Source: Dietzia lutea
GTDB lineage: Bacteria > Actinomycetota > Actinomycetes > Mycobacteriales > Mycobacteriaceae
Direction: 5' to 3'
Assembly (NCBI RefSeq): GCF_003096075.1
Contig: NZ_CP015449.1
Location: forward strand, 620,001 to 684,000
DNA length: 64,000 nt
Part shown: piece by piece, positions 1 to 8,241 of the stretch
Position numbering within the stretch: position 1 is the stretch's first letter
How the letters are laid out: the number at the start of each line of letters is the position of its first letter
Translations under genes and position numbers: made by a program
The notes under the pieces: model-generated
Databases searched by the model: none
What the model was told of the DNA's origin: nothing
What the model saw: only the letters and a program-made list of their open reading frames with translations

Positions 1-51
1 CCGCTCGACGCGCCCGTCGAGGTCGAGCTGGTCGTCGAGGTCGAGGTCTAG
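1..51 (+). CDS. C-terminal end of a RidA-family (YjgF) protein, cut by window edge
   Basis: Only the last 16 codons are present, ending in TAG at 49-51. The peptide ends PLDAPVEVELVVEV, which matches the strand-forming C-terminus of RidA/YjgF enamine-imine deaminases. In M. tuberculosis a RidA-like gene (Rv3678c) sits directly before the homologues of the next genes, so context supports the call. The next start codon follows after 5 bases, which suggests one transcript. The assignment rests on a very short tail plus gene order. Confidence 0.6.
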   Translation, partial: PLDAPVEVELVVEVEV

Positions 52-56
52 CCGCC

Positions 57-908
57 ATGACAGCAGGGCTGACCCCGATCAGTTTCCCGGCGTACGAGAC
101 GCTCCGGCCCGTCACGGACCTGTCCGGGGTCATCCTCTGCGACAACCCCTCCGAGATGACCTTCGAGGGGACCAACACGGTCGTCCTGCGGGCCCCCGGG
201 TCGCCCACGTGTGTGGTGGTGGATCCCGGGCCCGACGACCGCGCGCACGCCGAGCGGATCGCGGCGATCGTGGGGGAGGTCGAGCTCGTCGTCGTCACCC
301 ATCGCCACGGTGACCACACCGACGGCATCGATCACCTGCGCGCCTTCACCACCGCCCCCGTGCGGGCCGCGGAGGGACGGTTCTGTCGCGACGCCGCGCC
401 GTTGGTGACGGACGGGGACGACGACGAGGTGATCCACGCCGCCGGACTGGACATCACCGTGTTGGGCACGCCGGGGCACACGGCCGATTCGGTCAGCCTC
501 GAGGTGCGGCCCGCGGGCGCCGGGTTCACCGCCCGGCCGGACTGCGTGGTCCTCGGTGACACGATCCTCGGCAGGGATTCGACCGTGCTGGACTCGACCG
601 ACGGCGATCTCGGCGACTACCTGGGCAGCATGGACCTGCTCGCCGCGCGGGCCGACGGTGTGATCGGCATCCCCGGCCACGGGCCCGACGTCGAGAACAC
701 CGGGCTCGCCGCCCAGGTCCTCGGGCAGCACCGGCGCGATCGGCTCGAGCAGATCGTCGCCGCGCGGGCCGAGTTGGGCCGCGACGCCTCCGCCGAGGCG
801 ATCACGCAGCACATCTACCGCGACGTGACGCCGTTCCTGCTGAAGGTGGCCGAGCAGTCGACGAAGGTGGCGCTGCGCTACCTCGACCGTCTCGACGCCG
901 AGGCCTGA
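57..908 (+). CDS. MBL-fold metallo-hydrolase (Rv3677c / LACTB2-like)
   Basis: A 283-residue metallo-beta-lactamase-fold protein. The metal-binding motif THRHGDH lies near residue 82, followed by the further ligands in GTPGHTADS, LGDTILG and GIPGHGPD. The C-terminal third (Leu/Arg-rich, ending ALRYLDRLDAEA) fits the winged-helix tail of LACTB2-like members, which include endoribonucleases and thioesterase-like hydrolases. The substrate cannot be told from sequence. It follows the RidA-like gene by 5 bp and precedes the crp region, as in M. tuberculosis. The family call is firm; the function is open. Confidence 0.88.
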   Translation: MTAGLTPISFPAYETLRPVTDLSGVILCDNPSEMTFEGTNTVVLRAPGSPTCVVVDPGPDDRAHAERIAAIVGEVELVVVTHRHGDHTDGIDHLRAFTTAPVRAAEGRFCRDAAPLVTDGDDDEVIHAAGLDITVLGTPGHTADSVSLEVRPAGAGFTARPDCVVLGDTILGRDSTVLDSTDGDLGDYLGSMDLLAARADGVIGIPGHGPDVENTGLAAQVLGQHRRDRLEQIVAARAELGRDASAEAITQHIYRDVTPFLLKVAEQSTKVALRYLDRLDAEA

Positions 909-1031
909 GCCGGCCCCGTCGGCCCGCCCCGCCCGCCGGCGCGCTCCCCACGCGCCGCCCACGCCGCCCCGCCGCGCACCCGGCCCGGACCTCCCGCGGC
1001 CCCCGCACACGCCGCCCAGCGCTCCCGCCCC

Positions 1032-1103
1032 GGATCCGCTACCCACCCTCCGGATCCGCTACCTTCACAGGAGTAGCGGATTCCGTGCGGGAGTAGCGGA
1101 TCC
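1032..1103. repeat. Nested inverted-repeat array (ATCCGCTAC family), left copy
   Basis: Four copies of one word are arranged as two nested palindromes: GGATCCGCTAC at 1032-1042 and 1052-1062, then the complement GTAGCGGAT at 1073-1081 and 1093-1101, extending to CC. The outer and inner arms pair perfectly. The array lies in the gap 909-1232, between the MBL gene and the AbiEi/DUF559 gene; the rest of that gap is C-rich sequence with no gene. An equivalent array lies just after the same gene at 2231-2298. It could be an autoregulatory operator, a REP-type element or a pair of terminators. Confidence 0.75.
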
Positions 1104-1232
1104 CGGGGGAGGGCGGGTCACGGGCCGGGACGGCGACTCGCGTTGTCCACAGGGCCGGGCGTCTCCACAGGAGGCCGGCCCGCGAGGCCCTGAATCGCCG
1201 GGGTGTGGCAACACCGGCGGGACGATGTCCGC

Positions 1233-2222
1233 ATGAACACTTCGATACCCGCCCAGAACCGCCCCACCCGCCTGTCGACGTACGCCGATCTGGCGAGGGG
1301 CGGTCTGACCCACGCCGACATCGCAAGGCTGCTCGCGAGCGGCGAGCTCAGACGTGTCCGCACCGGGGTCTACGCTCACGCCGCAGACGACGCCGGTCCG
1401 GACGGCCGATTGCCCGGCGAACCCGCCTATGAGCGACGTCGCCGGATAGTCGTCGAACGCACGGCGGCCGCAGCGCGAGCGGTGGAACCGGGGACGGTCT
1501 TCTCGCACGCCTCGGCGCTGGCCCTGCAAGGGCTACCGCTTCACGGGATGGTTCTCGATCGTCCCACCGCCACTCGTCACCGCGCGGGCGGTGGGAGTCG
1601 TCGCAGTTCCGCGCTCATAGTCGCGAACCTGCCGCTCGACGGGGTGGTGCAGATGCTCGACGGCATACCGGTGACCTCGCCGGCCCGAACGATCGTCGAC
1701 GTGGCCCGGACGTCCGGGTTGGAGAGCGGGGTGTGCGCGGCGGACCAGGCAATCCGCCGAGGCCTCTGTACCCGGTTCGACCTGCAGGTGGAGGCCGATG
1801 CAGCGAAGGGCAGGACGGGGGTGGCTCGGGCGCGCGCCCTGCCTGAGCGGACCTCCGGATCGGCCGAGTCGGTGTTGGAGACTCTGATCCGGCTCATCCT
1901 GGTGATGGCAGGGCTGCCGGAGGCCGAGCTGCAGGTGAGGCTGGCGGTACGCGGAGGCAAGAGATTCCGGGTGGACTTCTGCTGGCCGCAGTGGCGCCTG
2001 ATCGGCGAGGCGGACGGCTTCGGCAAGTACGGGACGGAACCGGAGGAGATCCGCCGGAACTGGGCGGCCGAGCGGCGCAGGCAGGCTCAGTTGGAGGACG
2101 CCGGATATGTGGTGATCCGGTGGACGTGGGCGGACCTCAGGGATCCCCGGGCGATCGTGCGTCGAGTCCGTGAGGAGATGTGGCGGCAGGAACGGCTCGG
2201 GCTGGGCCCGAACGCTGCCTGA
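1233..2222 (+). CDS. AbiEi-like N-terminus plus DUF559 (Vsr-like nuclease fold) protein
   Basis: A 329-residue protein; the start is the ATG at 1233 (an in-frame GTG lies 30 bp upstream). The N-terminus, with LSTYADLARGGLTHADIARLL followed by RVRTGVYAHA, resembles the winged-helix domain of type IV antitoxins of the AbiEi family. The C-terminal 110 residues carry FRVDFCWPQ and LIGEADGFGKYG, then YVVIRWTW, which is the DUF559/very-short-patch-repair-like nuclease pattern with Asp and Glu ligands. Such two-part proteins are common, scattered and often solitary in actinomycetes, with unproven function. No AbiEii-type toxin lies beside it. It interrupts the otherwise conserved MBL-crp order and is bracketed by matching inverted-repeat arrays, which suggests an inserted unit. 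Confidence 0.72.
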   Translation: MNTSIPAQNRPTRLSTYADLARGGLTHADIARLLASGELRRVRTGVYAHAADDAGPDGRLPGEPAYERRRRIVVERTAAAARAVEPGTVFSHASALALQGLPLHGMVLDRPTATRHRAGGGSRRSSALIVANLPLDGVVQMLDGIPVTSPARTIVDVARTSGLESGVCAADQAIRRGLCTRFDLQVEADAAKGRTGVARARALPERTSGSAESVLETLIRLILVMAGLPEAELQVRLAVRGGKRFRVDFCWPQWRLIGEADGFGKYGTEPEEIRRNWAAERRRQAQLEDAGYVVIRWTWADLRDPRAIVRRVREEMWRQERLGLGPNAA

Positions 2223-2230
2223 TCCGGAAA

Positions 2231-2298
2231 ATCCGCTACTCCGACCCAAGATTCGCTACCCATATCGGGCTAGCGAATCCGGAGGCAGGGTAGCGGAT
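2231..2298. repeat. Nested inverted-repeat array (ATCCGCTAC family), right copy
   Basis: ATCCGCTAC at 2231-2239 pairs with GTAGCGGAT at 2290-2298. Inside it, GATTCGCTA at 2250-2258 pairs with TAGCGAATC at 2271-2279. The inner pair carries a compensated change (C to T in one arm, G to A in the other) relative to the outer pair, so pairing rather than sequence has been kept. It mirrors the array at 1032-1103 on the other side of the AbiEi/DUF559 gene. It could also act as a two-way terminator against crp, which is convergent. Confidence 0.75.
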
Positions 2299-2356
2299 TT
2301 CGGAAAAGGTGCCGGGTGAGGCCGGGCCGGGTGAGGCCGAGAGGGTCCGGTCCGCG

Positions 2357-3061
2357 TCAGCGGGCGCGGCGGGCCAGGCGCTCGGTGTCCGAGATGATGA
2401 CGCTCTTGCCCTCGAGCCGCAGCCAGCCGCGGTGCGCGAACTCGGCGAGCGCCTTGTTCACCGTCTCGCGGGAGGCGCCGACGAGCTGGGCGATCTCCTC
2501 CTGCGTGAGATCGTGCGTCACGCGGATGTTGCCGCCCTCCTGCGTGCCGAAGCGCTGCGCCAGCTGGAGCAGGGCCTTGGCGACGCGACCGGGCACGTCG
2601 GTGAAGATGAGGTCGGCCAGGTTGTTGTTGGTGCGCCGCAGGCGGCGGGCCAGCACGCGCAGCAGCTGGTCGGAGATCTCCGGCCGCTCGGCGATCCACC
2701 GCTTGAGGGCGGAGCGGTCCATGGCCTGGACGGTGACGTCGGTGACGCACACGGCCGAGGAGGTCCGCGGACCCGGGTCGAAGATGGACAGCTCGCCGAA
2801 CATGTCCGACGGGCCGAGGATGGACAGCAGGTTCTCGCGGCCGTCGGGCGCCTTGCGGGAGAGCTTCACCTTCCCGGAGGTGACGATGTACAGGCTGTCG
2901 CCCTGCTCGCCCTCGCGGATGATCACGTCACCCTTCGAGTACTCCTCGCGGGTCAGATCGGCACGCAGAGCGGAGACGGCCGCCGTCTCCACACCCTGGA
3001 AGATTCCGGCCCGGGTGAGGACGTCGTCGGCAGACTGGTCCGTGCGGCGATCAATCGTCAC
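2357..3061 (-). CDS. crp: cAMP receptor protein, Crp/GlxR global regulator
   Basis: A 234-residue Crp/Fnr-family regulator very close to M. tuberculosis Rv3676 and corynebacterial GlxR. The N-terminal cyclic-nucleotide domain contains [15 protein letters not shown], the cAMP-phosphate cassette. Next come the long hinge helix ([21 protein letters not shown]) and a C-terminal helix-turn-helix with [21 protein letters not shown]. The start is GTG at 3061 with GGAGGG about 11 bp upstream; some relatives start near residue 13 ([12 protein letters not shown]). The window also encodes a membrane adenylate cyclase (30550-32196) and carries several TGTGAN6TCACA-type sites, so a cAMP circuit is plausible. 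Confidence 0.97.
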   Translation of the reverse strand: MTIDRRTDQSADDVLTRAGIFQGVETAAVSALRADLTREEYSKGDVIIREGEQGDSLYIVTSGKVKLSRKAPDGRENLLSILGPSDMFGELSIFDPGPRTSSAVCVTDVTVQAMDRSALKRWIAERPEISDQLLRVLARRLRRTNNNLADLIFTDVPGRVAKALLQLAQRFGTQEGGNIRVTHDLTQEEIAQLVGASRETVNKALAEFAHRGWLRLEGKSVIISDTERLARRAR

Positions 3062-3182
3062 AGTCTGTGACCCTCCGTTCTGGGCGGGGACATGCGCGTC
3101 CGCGCCATGGCGTGCGTGTGGCGAAAGCCACTGTAGTCGTTCGCGCGTCGAGGTGTGGTCAACGCGCGGTCAGCGGGATGGT

Positions 3183-3299
3183 TCAGGCCTCGATCCGCTC
3201 GGGTTCGTCGAGGACCGCGTTCTCGAAGCGGTCCATGAGGAGCGCGAACCCGGCGAGGAGCACCGGCACGAGGACGACGAGGATTCCCTGCATGCCCAT
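3183..3299 (-). CDS. Small single-span membrane protein (38 aa)
   Basis: A short ORF from ATG 3299 to TGA 3183. It begins MGMQGILVVLVPVLLAGFALL, a clear hydrophobic segment, followed by an acidic tail (MDRFENAVLDEPERIEA). GGTGG lies about 7 bases upstream. It sits between crp and nth, the place where M. tuberculosis has the small membrane gene Rv3675. No function is known. The hydrophobic-then-charged pattern and the conserved position support a real gene, but the length makes this tentative. Confidence 0.5.
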   Translation of the reverse strand: MGMQGILVVLVPVLLAGFALLMDRFENAVLDEPERIEA

Positions 3300-3386
3300 G
3301 ATTATCCACCGCCGACCGCGCGGGCGCACACGTGCCCGTCCGGAGCGGCGCGGCGCCGTGTGCACGCGGAGCCGTAATGTGGACTC

Positions 3387-4178
3387 ATGCCCGACCCCGC
3401 TCCAGCCGTGAAGCGCCGCAGACGAGGGGTGGCCGCGAGGGGGGTGGAAACCGACCTCGGGCGCACCCGGCGCGCGAGGCGCATGCTGCGCACTCTCGAG
3501 GAGGCGTTCCCGCACGTCTACTGCGAGCTCGACTTCACCACCCCGCTCGAGCTCTCCGTCGCCACGATCCTCTCCGCGCAGTGCACGGACAAGCGGGTCA
3601 ACGAGGTCACGCCGGCACTGTTCCGCCGCTACAGGACCGCGGAGGACTACGCGGGCTCGGACCGCGAGGAGCTGGAGGAGTTCATCCGCCCGACGGGCTT
3701 CTACCGCAACAAGGCGCGGAGCATCCAGGGCCTCGGCGCGGCCCTGGTGGAGAGGTACGACGGCGAGGTGCCGCAGCGGCTCGAGGAGCTGATCTCCCTC
3801 CCGGGGTTCGGGCGTAAAACCGCGAACGTGGTGCTGGGCAACGCTTTCGGCATCCCGGGACTGCCCGTCGACACGCACTTCATCCGGTTGGTTAACCGCT
3901 GGAAGTGGACCGACGCCACCGACGCGGTCCGCATTGAGCGGGAGGTGTCGCAGATGCTGCCCCGGGCCTCCTGGACCGACGCCAGTCACCGGATCATCTT
4001 CCACGGTCGCCGGGTGTGCCATGCGCGGACCGCGGCCTGCGGGGCGTGTGTCCTGGCCGACGACTGCCCGTCCGCGGGCGAGGCCGGCCCGCTCGATCCG
4101 GTCGCGGCCGCCCGCCTCGTGGCGGGACCCGAGCGTGAGCACCTCCTCGAACTGGTGGGACTGGGGGATCACGCGTGA
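3387..4178 (+). CDS. nth: Endonuclease III, DNA glycosylase/AP lyase
   Basis: A 263-residue base-excision repair glycosylase for oxidised pyrimidines. Visible features are [11 protein letters not shown], the helix-hairpin-helix [16 protein letters not shown] with the catalytic Lys, and [12 protein letters not shown] with the catalytic Asp. The C-terminal 4Fe-4S cluster ligands are spaced C-X6-C-X2-C-X5-C within [17 protein letters not shown]. About 25 extra basic residues precede the conserved core. The stop overlaps the start of the TlpA-like gene by 4 bp (GTGA), which indicates translational coupling. Confidence 0.96.
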   Translation: MPDPAPAVKRRRRGVAARGVETDLGRTRRARRMLRTLEEAFPHVYCELDFTTPLELSVATILSAQCTDKRVNEVTPALFRRYRTAEDYAGSDREELEEFIRPTGFYRNKARSIQGLGAALVERYDGEVPQRLEELISLPGFGRKTANVVLGNAFGIPGLPVDTHFIRLVNRWKWTDATDAVRIEREVSQMLPRASWTDASHRIIFHGRRVCHARTAACGACVLADDCPSAGEAGPLDPVAAARLVAGPEREHLLELVGLGDHA

Positions 4179-4867
4179 GCGCCTCCACCCGCTGGTCGCT
4201 GGTCGCGCTCGTGGCGCTGGTCGGCGTCGTCGTCGCCCTCCTCACCACCTTCGGTGACTCCGGCGACGGTTCCGGCGACCCCACCGCCGCCCCCACCGTC
4301 CCCCCCGCGGGCGCCCCCGCCGCGCCGCCGGTCGGTGGGCCGCCCGCGGACGAGCCCCACACCGTCGTGGACGCCGACACCCGCGCCACGGCCGACCTGC
4401 CCGCCTGCCGCGACAGCGCCGCGCCCGCCACCACGACCGGCCCCGTCGCGGGCCTCATGGTGCGGTGCATGGACGACGGCTCCACCACGACGCTCGGCAA
4501 GATCCAGGCTGGCACGCCCATGGTCGTCAACATGTGGGCCTACTGGTGCGAGCCGTGCCGACGCGAGCTGCCCGCGATCCGGAACGCGGCCGCCACGCTC
4601 GGTGACGAGGTGCGGGTGGTCCTCTCGCACACCGATCCCTCCGAGACCAAGGGCTTCGACACGCTCGGCGCGCTCGGGATCGACGAGCTCGTGTCGGTCT
4701 CCGACCACGACGAGGAGCTTCCCACCGTGCTCGGCGCGCCGCCCGTCCTGCCGCTGACGCTCTTCGTACGGGCCGACGGGACGGTCGCCCACGTGCTGGT
4801 GCAGCCCATGGACAGCGAACAGGACGTGCTGGACGCCGTCGCCGAGCACCTGGGGGTGACCGCGTGA
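4175..4867 (+). CDS. Membrane-anchored TlpA/ResA-like thiol-disulfide protein
   Basis: A 230-residue protein with an N-terminal signal or anchor ([20 protein letters not shown]), then a Pro/Ala-rich linker of about 40 residues and a thioredoxin-fold domain. The redox site is [12 protein letters not shown] (CxxC), and the cis-Pro region is [11 protein letters not shown]. It probably acts outside the membrane on exported protein or haem-lyase thiols. It corresponds to Rv3673c by position. It starts GTG inside the nth stop and its own stop overlaps the NUDIX start, so the genes from nth to marP form one chain of overlapping reading frames. Confidence 0.88.
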   Translation: MSASTRWSLVALVALVGVVVALLTTFGDSGDGSGDPTAAPTVPPAGAPAAPPVGGPPADEPHTVVDADTRATADLPACRDSAAPATTTGPVAGLMVRCMDDGSTTTLGKIQAGTPMVVNMWAYWCEPCRRELPAIRNAAATLGDEVRVVLSHTDPSETKGFDTLGALGIDELVSVSDHDEELPTVLGAPPVLPLTLFVRADGTVAHVLVQPMDSEQDVLDAVAEHLGVTA

Positions 4868-5910
4868 GTGAGACCGCGAAGGACCGCGCAGACGACCGCC
4901 CGGGCGACTCCGGCGCCCGCCCGTCCGCCTTCGGCGATCCCACGGTCGCACCGGCGCCCCGGCCCGGCGACATCACCGGCGTCCCGCACCCCGGCTGGAT
5001 GGACCCGCTGATGTCGGCGTGCACCGACGGCAGCTTCGACGGGCTGCTGCCGCGGCGACGCCCGCCCGAGGACCGCGGCCCCAACGAGGTCGGCCGCCCG
5101 CACCGCGACGCCGCCGTGCTGGTGCTGCTCTCGGGCTCCCCGGACGCGCCCGGCCCGCAGCCGCCCGAGGACGCGCGGGTCCTGCTCACCCATCGCGCCC
5201 CGACCCTGCGCAACCACTCCGGACAGATCTCCTTCCCCGGCGGCGGGGTCGACGATACCGACAGCGGGCCCGTCGAGGCCGCTCTGCGCGAGGCGTGGGA
5301 GGAGACCGGCCTGGACCCGGCCGGTGTCGACGTCCTGGCCGTGCTGCCCGAGCTGTACATCCCCGTGTCCAACTACTCGGTCGCGCCCGTGCTGGGGTAC
5401 TGGCGTGAGCCGATGGAGGTCGGCGTGGTGGACCCGGGCGAGACCGCGCGCGTGATGACCGTCCCGGTCAACGAGCTACTCGACCCGGCCAACCGCTTCC
5501 TGCTGCGGCACACCACCGGGTGGACCGGCCCCGCCTTCCAGCACGACGACCTGGTGGTGTGGGGCTTCACCGCCGGCATCCTCGCCGCGATGTTCCACTC
5601 CGCCGGCTGGGACCTGGACTGGGACACCGACGACATCCGCGATCTCGAGAAGACCCTGGCCGCGTCTGCCAACGGCGAGCAGCACCGCATGTCGGCGGAG
5701 GAGGCCCGGCGTGAGTCCGCGGATCCGCTGGCCGACCGCACCGTCGCCGGAGTGCCCGGGGTGACGGCCGGGCGCGCAGACGGGGCCGACGGGAGCGCTC
5801 GGGGCGGTGCGGCGGAGACCGACGGGGACGCTCCGGGCGGTGCCGCGGGGACCGACGGCGAAGAGCCCCTCGACCTCCCCGCCGACAACCCCCGGAGGGG
5901 ACTTCGGTGA
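4864..5910 (+). CDS. NUDIX hydrolase of the CoA-pyrophosphatase type
   Basis: A 348-residue protein. The NUDIX box runs through GGGVDDTDSGPVEAALREAW and continues EETGL, and is preceded by LRNHSGQISFPGG. That is the extra signature of CoA diphosphatases (NudL/PCD1 type), which cut CoA into phosphopantetheine and 3',5'-ADP. The last 90 residues are low-complexity (Ala, Gly, Asp and Glu-rich, with GGAAETDGDAPGGAAGTDGE). It overlaps both neighbours by 4 bp. The homologue by position is Rv3672c. CoA specificity is inferred from the signature only. Confidence 0.85.
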   Translation: MSETAKDRADDRPGDSGARPSAFGDPTVAPAPRPGDITGVPHPGWMDPLMSACTDGSFDGLLPRRRPPEDRGPNEVGRPHRDAAVLVLLSGSPDAPGPQPPEDARVLLTHRAPTLRNHSGQISFPGGGVDDTDSGPVEAALREAWEETGLDPAGVDVLAVLPELYIPVSNYSVAPVLGYWREPMEVGVVDPGETARVMTVPVNELLDPANRFLLRHTTGWTGPAFQHDDLVVWGFTAGILAAMFHSAGWDLDWDTDDIRDLEKTLAASANGEQHRMSAEEARRESADPLADRTVAGVPGVTAGRADGADGSARGGAAETDGDAPGGAAGTDGEEPLDLPADNPRRGLR

Positions 5911-7103
5911 CGGGCTCACAGTGGCTCGACCTCGCCCTGTTCGCCCTGGCCGCCGCCGCCGCGATCTCCGGTTGGATCAACGGTGCCGCAGCCTCGGGGT
6001 TCGCCCTGCTCGGCGTGGGTATCGGCGCGACCTCCGGGCTCCTCGTGGCCCCGCACCTGGTCCGCGAGGTCGACTCGCCGCTGGGCCGCCTGGTGGCGGG
6101 ACTGGCGATCATCGCGGTGATGGTCATCATCGGGCAGGTCGCCGGTGTGACGATCGGCCGCGCCGCCAGACGCTACATCTCCGGAACCGGCGCCCGGCTC
6201 CTCGACAGCACGCTGGGCGCGGTGTTCCAATCCGCCGCGATGCTGCTGGTGGCGTGGCTGGTGGCCGTGCCCATCGCCGCCCAGGAGGGCCCGGGGCCCG
6301 GTAAGGCGGTGCGGGGTTCGTCGGTGCTGGCGAAGATCGACGACGTCGCCCCCGAGCAGCTGCAGCGGATCCCGGCCGCGTTCACCCAGGTCCTCGGCAC
6401 GACCGGGTTCCCGGACATCCTCGGCCCGTTCGGCACCACCCCGCTGCAGGAGGTGCCGCCGCCGGATCCCGTGCTCGCGGGTTCGGAGGTCGTCGCCCGG
6501 GTGAAGCCGTCGGTGCTGAAGATCCGTGGCCGTGCCGAGTCGTGCAGCCGCGCGCTGGAAGGGTCCGGCTTCGTGGCCGCGCCGGGGCTCGTCATGACCA
6601 ACGCGCACGTCGTGGCCGGCACCGGCTCGGTGAGCGTGGTCGCGGGCGACGACGAGCTAGACGCCGAGGTCGTGGTCTACGACTCCTCGGTGGACGTGGC
6701 GGTCCTACGCGTGCCCGGGCTGGACGCGCCGGTCCTGCCCTTCGCCGAGACCCGCGCCCGCACGGGCGACAACGCGATCGTCGTGGGCTATCCCGGCAAC
6801 GGGCCCTACCGCCCGGACGCGGCGCGGATCCGCGAGCGCGTGACCCTGCGCGGCCCGGACATCTACCGTGAGCAGACCGTCGAGCGCGAGGTCTACATCC
6901 TGCGGGGCAGTGTCCGCGAGGGCAATTCGGGCGGTCCGCTGATCACGCCCGAGGGGCAGGTCGCGGGAGTGGTGTTCGGTGCCGCGATGGACGCCGCCGA
7001 CACCGGGTACGCGCTGACCGTCGAGCAGGTCCTCCCGCAGCTGCAGGCGGCGGTCGACGCGCCGGGCGCGGTGCCGACGGGCCCCTGCGTCGGCGTCCGC
7101 TGA
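5907..7103 (+). CDS. marP: Membrane serine protease MarP (acid resistance)
   Basis: A 398-residue protein with a four-span CvpA-like N-terminal membrane domain (about residues 5-130) and a periplasmic chymotrypsin-like protease domain. The catalytic triad reads His234 in TNAHVV, Asp263 in SVDVAVLRV and Ser341 in REGNSGGPL, nearly the same numbering as M. tuberculosis MarP. A Cys near residue 213 (ESCSRAL) and one in the last six residues (GPCVGVR) match the disulfide that tunes MarP. In mycobacteria MarP cleaves RipA and is needed for survival in acid. It is the last gene of the overlapping nth-tlpA-nudix-marP chain. Confidence 0.95.
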   Translation: MTGSQWLDLALFALAAAAAISGWINGAAASGFALLGVGIGATSGLLVAPHLVREVDSPLGRLVAGLAIIAVMVIIGQVAGVTIGRAARRYISGTGARLLDSTLGAVFQSAAMLLVAWLVAVPIAAQEGPGPGKAVRGSSVLAKIDDVAPEQLQRIPAAFTQVLGTTGFPDILGPFGTTPLQEVPPPDPVLAGSEVVARVKPSVLKIRGRAESCSRALEGSGFVAAPGLVMTNAHVVAGTGSVSVVAGDDELDAEVVVYDSSVDVAVLRVPGLDAPVLPFAETRARTGDNAIVVGYPGNGPYRPDAARIRERVTLRGPDIYREQTVEREVYILRGSVREGNSGGPLITPEGQVAGVVFGAAMDAADTGYALTVEQVLPQLQAAVDAPGAVPTGPCVGVR

Positions 7104-7229
7104 CTCACCCGCGCCAGCCCGCCGGCCCGCGCCGCGATCTGGACGTAATCAGGGAGATTTTGGACGTAGCCATGTTGCTCCGGCGTGTTACCACGATGGT
7201 TACGACCAAATCCGATATGACGGCGATCG

Positions 7230-7249
7230 GCGCGGCCCCTCGGCCGCGC
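7230..7249. terminator. Hairpin between convergent marP and hydrolase genes
   Basis: GCGCGGCC (7230-7237), loop CCTC and GGCCGCGC (7242-7249) form a perfect 8-bp stem between two convergent genes. There is no T tract, as is usual for high-GC actinobacterial terminators. Upstream, 7104-7229 holds no gene but has a short direct repeat TGGACGTA about 20 bp apart (near 7140 and 7160). Confidence 0.45.
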
Positions 7250-7276
7250 TCCTCGGCCGCGCCCCAAGGCTGAGCT

Positions 7277-8146
7277 TCAGGACGGCGTGACGCGGCGGGC
7301 GAAGTCGACGATCAGGCGGGACGTCTCCGCCGGGGCCTCCATCACCGGATAGTGGCCTGCGCCGGGGACGAGTCCGCTGCTGAAGTCACGCGCCCAGGCG
7401 GACGACGAGCGGACGGTCTCCGGCAGGATGAACCGGTCCTCGGCGCCGCTGATCCCCAGCACGGGCTGCGAGAGCACACCCGAGACCGCCCGCCGGAAGT
7501 CGCGGCCGTCCGGCCGGAGCTGACTGCGCACCATCCAGCGACGACTCTCGAGCGACAGATGCGCGACCTTCGGGATGAGCATCGCCCGCCGGAGCAGCTC
7601 CGCGGTCTCGCGGAAGTCATCCGTCTCCGGCCACGTCGGGGCGGAGCGGCTGCGGAGCATCTCCTCGACGTCGGCGGCCCCGTCGCGGGTGAGGCGCCGT
7701 TCGGGCAGTCGGGGCACCTGGTCCGCGACCAGACGGGGCACGAGCGCGCGACGTTGGTGGCGGTCGCGCAGGGCGGCGCGGCGTGTGGCGAGTGGGTGAG
7801 GGGATCCGACGACGACGAGGCCCCGCACCGCGCGCGGCCGGCGGTACGCGGCGGTCCACGCATAGAAACCGCCCTCGCCCTGTCCGACGATGACGGCCGA
7901 GGAATGGCCGAGCGCCCGCACGAGATTCGTGAGGTCGGACGCGAGGGTCCAGGCGTCGTAGCCACGCGGCGGTTTGTCGGAGTCGCCGTGGCCCCGCAGG
8001 TCGACGGCGACGGCGTGGAAGCCCGCCTCCGCCAGCGCGAGCATGGGCGCGCGCATCGTCCACCAGATGCCGCTCAGGCCGTGGACGAGCAGGACCAGCG
8101 GCGGCAACTCCCCGGCGTCGGCGTCGGCGGGGAGCGCCTCGGCCAC
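7277..8146 (-). CDS. EphE-like alpha/beta hydrolase lacking the nucleophile
   Basis: The reading frame from GTG 8146 gives 289 residues with the alpha/beta-hydrolase fold: LVLLVHGLSGIWWTMR (oxyanion region), VDLRGHGDSDKP, the acid in GAEDRF and the His in GAGHYPVME. The nucleophile elbow reads GQGEGG where epoxide hydrolases of the EphE type (Rv3670, same position in M. tuberculosis) have GHDLGG. The catalytic Asp is therefore Gly here. Conserved N-terminal sequence (RHRDVSANGIRLH) continues in frame upstream of 8146, but no ATG, GTG or TTG starts it. It may be a non-catalytic fold, use an unusual start, or be decaying. Confidence 0.75.
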   Translation of the reverse strand: MAEALPADADAGELPPLVLLVHGLSGIWWTMRAPMLALAEAGFHAVAVDLRGHGDSDKPPRGYDAWTLASDLTNLVRALGHSSAVIVGQGEGGFYAWTAAYRRPRAVRGLVVVGSPHPLATRRAALRDRHQRRALVPRLVADQVPRLPERRLTRDGAADVEEMLRSRSAPTWPETDDFRETAELLRRAMLIPKVAHLSLESRRWMVRSQLRPDGRDFRRAVSGVLSQPVLGISGAEDRFILPETVRSSSAWARDFSSGLVPGAGHYPVMEAPAETSRLIVDFARRVTPS

Positions 8147-8189
8147 GTGAAGGCGGATGCCGTTGGCCGAGACGTCACGATGCCGCCAC

Positions 8190-8218
8190 GACCCGTCGAT
8201 CCTGACGATCGACGGGTC
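8190..8218. terminator. 12-bp perfect hairpin after the holin-like gene
   Basis: GACCCGTCGATC (8190-8201), loop CTGAC and GATCGACGGGTC (8207-8218) form a perfect stem. It lies 24 bp past the stop of the holin-like gene on the minus strand and so fits its terminator. It also lies in the stretch that would encode the missing N-terminus of the downstream hydrolase, which argues that the two genes are transcribed separately. No T run is present. Confidence 0.6.
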
Positions 8219-8241
8219 GGGCGGCCTGTGAGCGGGCGTTT

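Noticed and set aside
1143-1170. TTGTCCACA with a nearby CTCCACAG as DnaA boxes of an origin
   Set aside because: Only one good match; similar CTCCACAG pairs occur near 14400. No dnaA or dnaN gene and no AT-rich unwinding region are present.
3059-3070. Palindrome CACAGTCTGTGA at the crp start codon as an autoregulatory CRP site
   Set aside because: The half-sites are in the wrong order and spacing (TCACAG then CTGTGA instead of TGTGA-N6-TCACA), so it does not fit the CRP consensus.
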